Under the pieces are notes generated by a model. The model had not been told where the DNA came from and did no database searches. It worked only from the letters and a program-made list of their open reading frames with translations. DNA of 6,718 nt from CAG-390 sp045531455 (GTDB lineage: Bacteria > Bacillota > Clostridia > Oscillospirales > CAG-272). A program made the position numbers and the translations under genes. The stretch lies in the NCBI GenBank assembly GCA_045531455.1, contig JAZSEA010000037.1:1-6718 (forward strand). The letters are read 5' to 3'. Shown one piece after another: positions 4,514 to 6,718 of the stretch. Positions within the stretch are counted from its first letter, which is position 1. Each line of letters starts with the position of its first letter.

Positions 4514-6435
4514 TGAGTGATTCAATTACAACATTAATAGTTGTTGCAATAATAATGTTCTGCGTACTGAGCGGTATCTCTGTTCTTGCACATATTTACA
4601 ATCTAAACAACATCAAGGCCAAGACCGTTGGTGACGGTCAGCACGGAACTGCGCGATGGGCTCGAAAGGCAGAGATTAAGAAAACATACAAGCATATCCC
4701 TTTCACTCCCGCGCTTTGGAGAAAGGGCAAGAATCTTCCGAAATCAGAGGAGCAAGGAATAGTTGTTGGATGCGATTCAAAGAAGACAGGCACAACTGCT
4801 TTGATTGATACAGGAGATGTTCACGCTCTTATGATAGGCGCGGCGGGTGTTGGTAAGACCGCGTACTTTCTGTATCCGAATCTTGAGTATGCATGTGCAT
4901 CGGGTATGAGTTTTATATCTTCCGATACCAAAGGTGATCTTTACCGCAACTATGGTAAGATTGCAAAGGAATGCTACGGATACAATGTCGCTGTTATTGA
5001 TCTTCGCAATCCTACGAGATCTGACGGCAATAACCTATTGCATCTGGTAAATAAATATATGGATCTGTGGAAGAGTGAGCCGGATAACCTTGCTTACAAG
5101 GCAAAAGCCGAGAAATACGCTAAAATTATTTCGAAGACCATCATCCTATCCGGTATGGACGGTGCATCCTTCGGCCAGAATGCCTTTTTCTATGATGCTG
5201 CGGAGGGTTTGCTTACAGCGTCAATACTTCTCGTATCCGAATTCTGTCCTTCCGAAACAAGGCATATTGTTTCGGTCTTCAAGATCATTCAGGATTTATT
5301 AGCTCCGTCCGGACTTAAAGGCAAAACTCAGTTTCAGATACTCGTATCAAAGCTTCCTGAAGAACATAAAGCGCGTTGGTTTGCGGGTGCAGCTTTAAAT
5401 ACTTCCGAGCAAGCTATGTCATCGGTTATGTCAACCGCCCTCTCGAGGTTGAATGCTTTTCTCGACTCCGAACTTGAGCAGATCCTTTGCTTTGACACAG
5501 CCATAGATACAGAACAGTTCTGCAAGAGCAAGTCTGCTATATTTATTGTCCTTCCCGAGGAGGACACATCTAAACACTTTATGGTATCCCTAATAGTTCA
5601 GCAGATGTACCGCGAGATACTTGCTGTAGCTGATGAATACGGAGGTAAGCTCCCGAACAGAGTAATGATGTATCTTGATGAGTTTGGTACTATCCCGAAA
5701 ATCGAGGGAGCTGAAATGATGTTCTCTGCATCACGATCGAGACGCGTATCTATTGTAGCGATTATTCAATCCTTCGCACAGTTACAGAAAAACTACGGCA
5801 AGGAAGGCTGTGAGATCATTACCGATAACACACAGCTGACAATCTTCGGCGGTTTTGCACCTAATAGCGAGTCCGCGCAGGTACTTTCAAAAGCCCTCGG
5901 CACAAAAACGGTACAATCAGGCTCGGTGAGTCGAGGCAAAAATGATCCCTCTCAAAGCTTGCAAATGATAGAGCGACCTCTTCTCACCCCGGATGAGTTG
6001 AAGTCGCTTCCAAAAGGTACGTTCTGCGTTATGAAGACGGGGGTCTATCCTATGCAGGTAAGGCTGAAGCTCTTTTTCAAATGGGGTATTGTTTTCTCGA
6101 AGGAGCCGTACATTGTTCCCGACAAGGGTAACAGAAAGGTTTCGTATGCCAATAAAAGCAATCTCGAAGATAACATCATTATGCTCTATGCTGTGTCGAG
6201 TGTTGGTGACAAGCTGAGTGATGTAGAGATGGCTAAGAAAGCTAATCACCGAGCGGGTGCAATCAGATCTTCACGAGGAAAGAGATTGGATCTGCCACAA
6301 GATAGCGACAACGACGATAAAGGTGACAGCATGCTTATGACCGAGCGCAATTACCCCAAGGATGCGAACACTGATATAATCTTCGATGAGAAGGGGGTGA
6401 TACTGGATGAGAGATTTCGAGATGATTTATCTTGA
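4513..6435 (+). CDS. VirD4/TraG-type type IV coupling protein
   Basis: This 640-residue membrane ATPase links the relaxase-DNA complex to the conjugation channel. The start at ATG 4513 overlaps the previous stop by one base and follows AAGGAG (4502-4507). Residues of about 6-28 form a single hydrophobic membrane segment, followed by the typical GDGQHGTARWA. Walker A is GAAGVGKT (109-116), then SSDTKGDL (136-143), Walker B LDEFG (388-392) and the QSFAQL motif (419-424) of VirD4/TraG proteins. The helical all-alpha domain should lie between the two Walker motifs. Near the C-terminus, ERPLLTPDELKSLPKGTF and the following PMQVRLKLFF match family endings. The tail after about residue 560 is polar and charged. 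Of the named subfamilies, the CD1115-type VirD4-like group of Firmicutes elements fits best. The protein appears complete, with all key residues present. Confidence 0.95.
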   Translation: MSDSITTLIVVAIIMFCVLSGISVLAHIYNLNNIKAKTVGDGQHGTARWARKAEIKKTYKHIPFTPALWRKGKNLPKSEEQGIVVGCDSKKTGTTALIDTGDVHALMIGAAGVGKTAYFLYPNLEYACASGMSFISSDTKGDLYRNYGKIAKECYGYNVAVIDLRNPTRSDGNNLLHLVNKYMDLWKSEPDNLAYKAKAEKYAKIISKTIILSGMDGASFGQNAFFYDAAEGLLTASILLVSEFCPSETRHIVSVFKIIQDLLAPSGLKGKTQFQILVSKLPEEHKARWFAGAALNTSEQAMSSVMSTALSRLNAFLDSELEQILCFDTAIDTEQFCKSKSAIFIVLPEEDTSKHFMVSLIVQQMYREILAVADEYGGKLPNRVMMYLDEFGTIPKIEGAEMMFSASRSRRVSIVAIIQSFAQLQKNYGKEGCEIITDNTQLTIFGGFAPNSESAQVLSKALGTKTVQSGSVSRGKNDPSQSLQMIERPLLTPDELKSLPKGTFCVMKTGVYPMQVRLKLFFKWGIVFSKEPYIVPDKGNRKVSYANKSNLEDNIIMLYAVSSVGDKLSDVEMAKKANHRAGAIRSSRGKRLDLPQDSDNDDKGDSMLMTERNYPKDANTDIIFDEKGVILDERFRDDLS

Positions 6436-6664
6436 CGAGGTGTCCTCAAAAGCCGTGCTTGTCTATCGCTATCTGCGTGATAGGCAGGGCAAGAACGAGA
6501 ATTGCTACGTTTCGCACAAGAGAATTGCGGCGGATAATAAATGTAGCGTATCAACCGTCAAGAGAGCAATAAAAGAGCTTGTAAGTAAAGGCTACGTGAC
6601 GGTTACTCATCGCAGACGTGCGGATGGGTCGAAACAATCTAGCCTATATAAGTGTAGACCATAA
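6407..6664 (+). CDS. Small winged-helix HTH protein (HTH_36-like)
   Basis: This 85-residue protein starts at ATG 6407 inside the end of the coupling-protein gene, a 29-base overlap in another frame. AAGGGGG (6391-6397), nine bases upstream, supports this start. Residues of about 14-80 read as a winged helix-turn-helix: KAVLVYRYLRDRQ, then VSHKRIAADNKCSVSTVKRA with recognition helix STVKRAIKELVSKGYV, then a wing THRRRADGSKQSSLYKC. This pattern matches HTH_36-type domains, known from replication initiators and phage or plasmid regulators. Here the domain stands alone, without a replication-initiator C-terminal half. It may regulate the operon or bind an origin; the sequence does not decide. It is the last gene before a strong hairpin. 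Its overlap with the ATPase gene suggests coupled translation. Confidence 0.85.
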   Translation: MRDFEMIYLDEVSSKAVLVYRYLRDRQGKNENCYVSHKRIAADNKCSVSTVKRAIKELVSKGYVTVTHRRRADGSKQSSLYKCRP

Positions 6665-6677
6665 GAACAAAAAAGAT

Positions 6678-6715
6678 GTCCACAACCAAGGGATTAGTCT
6701 GCCTTGGTTGTGGAC
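6678..6715 (+). terminator. Strong hairpin, probable terminator closing the operon
   Basis: The arms GTCCACAACCAAGG (6678-6691) and CCTTGGTTGTGGAC (6702-6715) are a perfect 14-bp match with a 10-base loop, 13 bases after the stop of the HTH gene. The window ends three bases later, so a + strand T-tract cannot be confirmed. On the left the arm is bordered by AAAAAA (6669-6674), which is a T-run for transcripts arriving from the other side. It may therefore act in both directions, or mainly on the minus strand. Confidence 0.75.
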
Positions 6716-6718
6716 TGT

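Overview
The window looks like part of the DNA-processing module of an integrative and conjugative element, or a related mobilizable element, from a low- to mid-GC Firmicute. A gut-type Clostridia member is my inference, because the gene order matches Tn1549/CTn-like elements: small DUF6103-type proteins, a ribbon-helix-helix protein, a MobP3-type relaxase, a DUF3991/TOPRIM protein, a VirD4-like coupling protein and a small HTH protein. All supported genes are on the + strand, nearly all have Gram-positive AAGGAG-type ribosome binding sites, and most are separated by 12 bases or fewer.

Layout. Bases 1-180 are the 3' end of an unrecognised gene. Bases 193-1097 hold three short genes; the first and third are diverged paralogs resembling the DUF6103 family, and they flank an unrecognised small gene. 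Bases 1098-1364 are non-coding and dense in inverted and direct repeats, and form the best candidate for an oriT and/or a regulatory leader. Bases 1365-6664 form a tight operon: ribbon-helix-helix accessory protein, relaxase (HxxxHHPHVH metal-binding motif), DUF3991/TOPRIM primase-like protein, VirD4/TraG-type ATPase (Walker A and B visible) and a winged-helix HTH protein that overlaps the ATPase gene by 29 bases. A perfect 14-bp hairpin at 6678-6715 closes the operon.

How the genes work together (inference from family knowledge). The ribbon-helix-helix protein would bind repeats near oriT and help the relaxase nick and hold one strand. The coupling protein would deliver the relaxase-DNA complex to a type IV secretion channel encoded outside the window. 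The TOPRIM protein may prime complementary-strand synthesis. The HTH protein may regulate the module or take part in replication. No integrase, secretion-channel gene, cargo gene, tRNA or CRISPR array is visible.

Novelty. The protein-coding backbone is a known type of conjugation module. The least explained parts are the structured 267-base intergenic region, the trio of small genes before it, and the role of the TOPRIM and HTH proteins. I found no strong evidence for a wholly new system.
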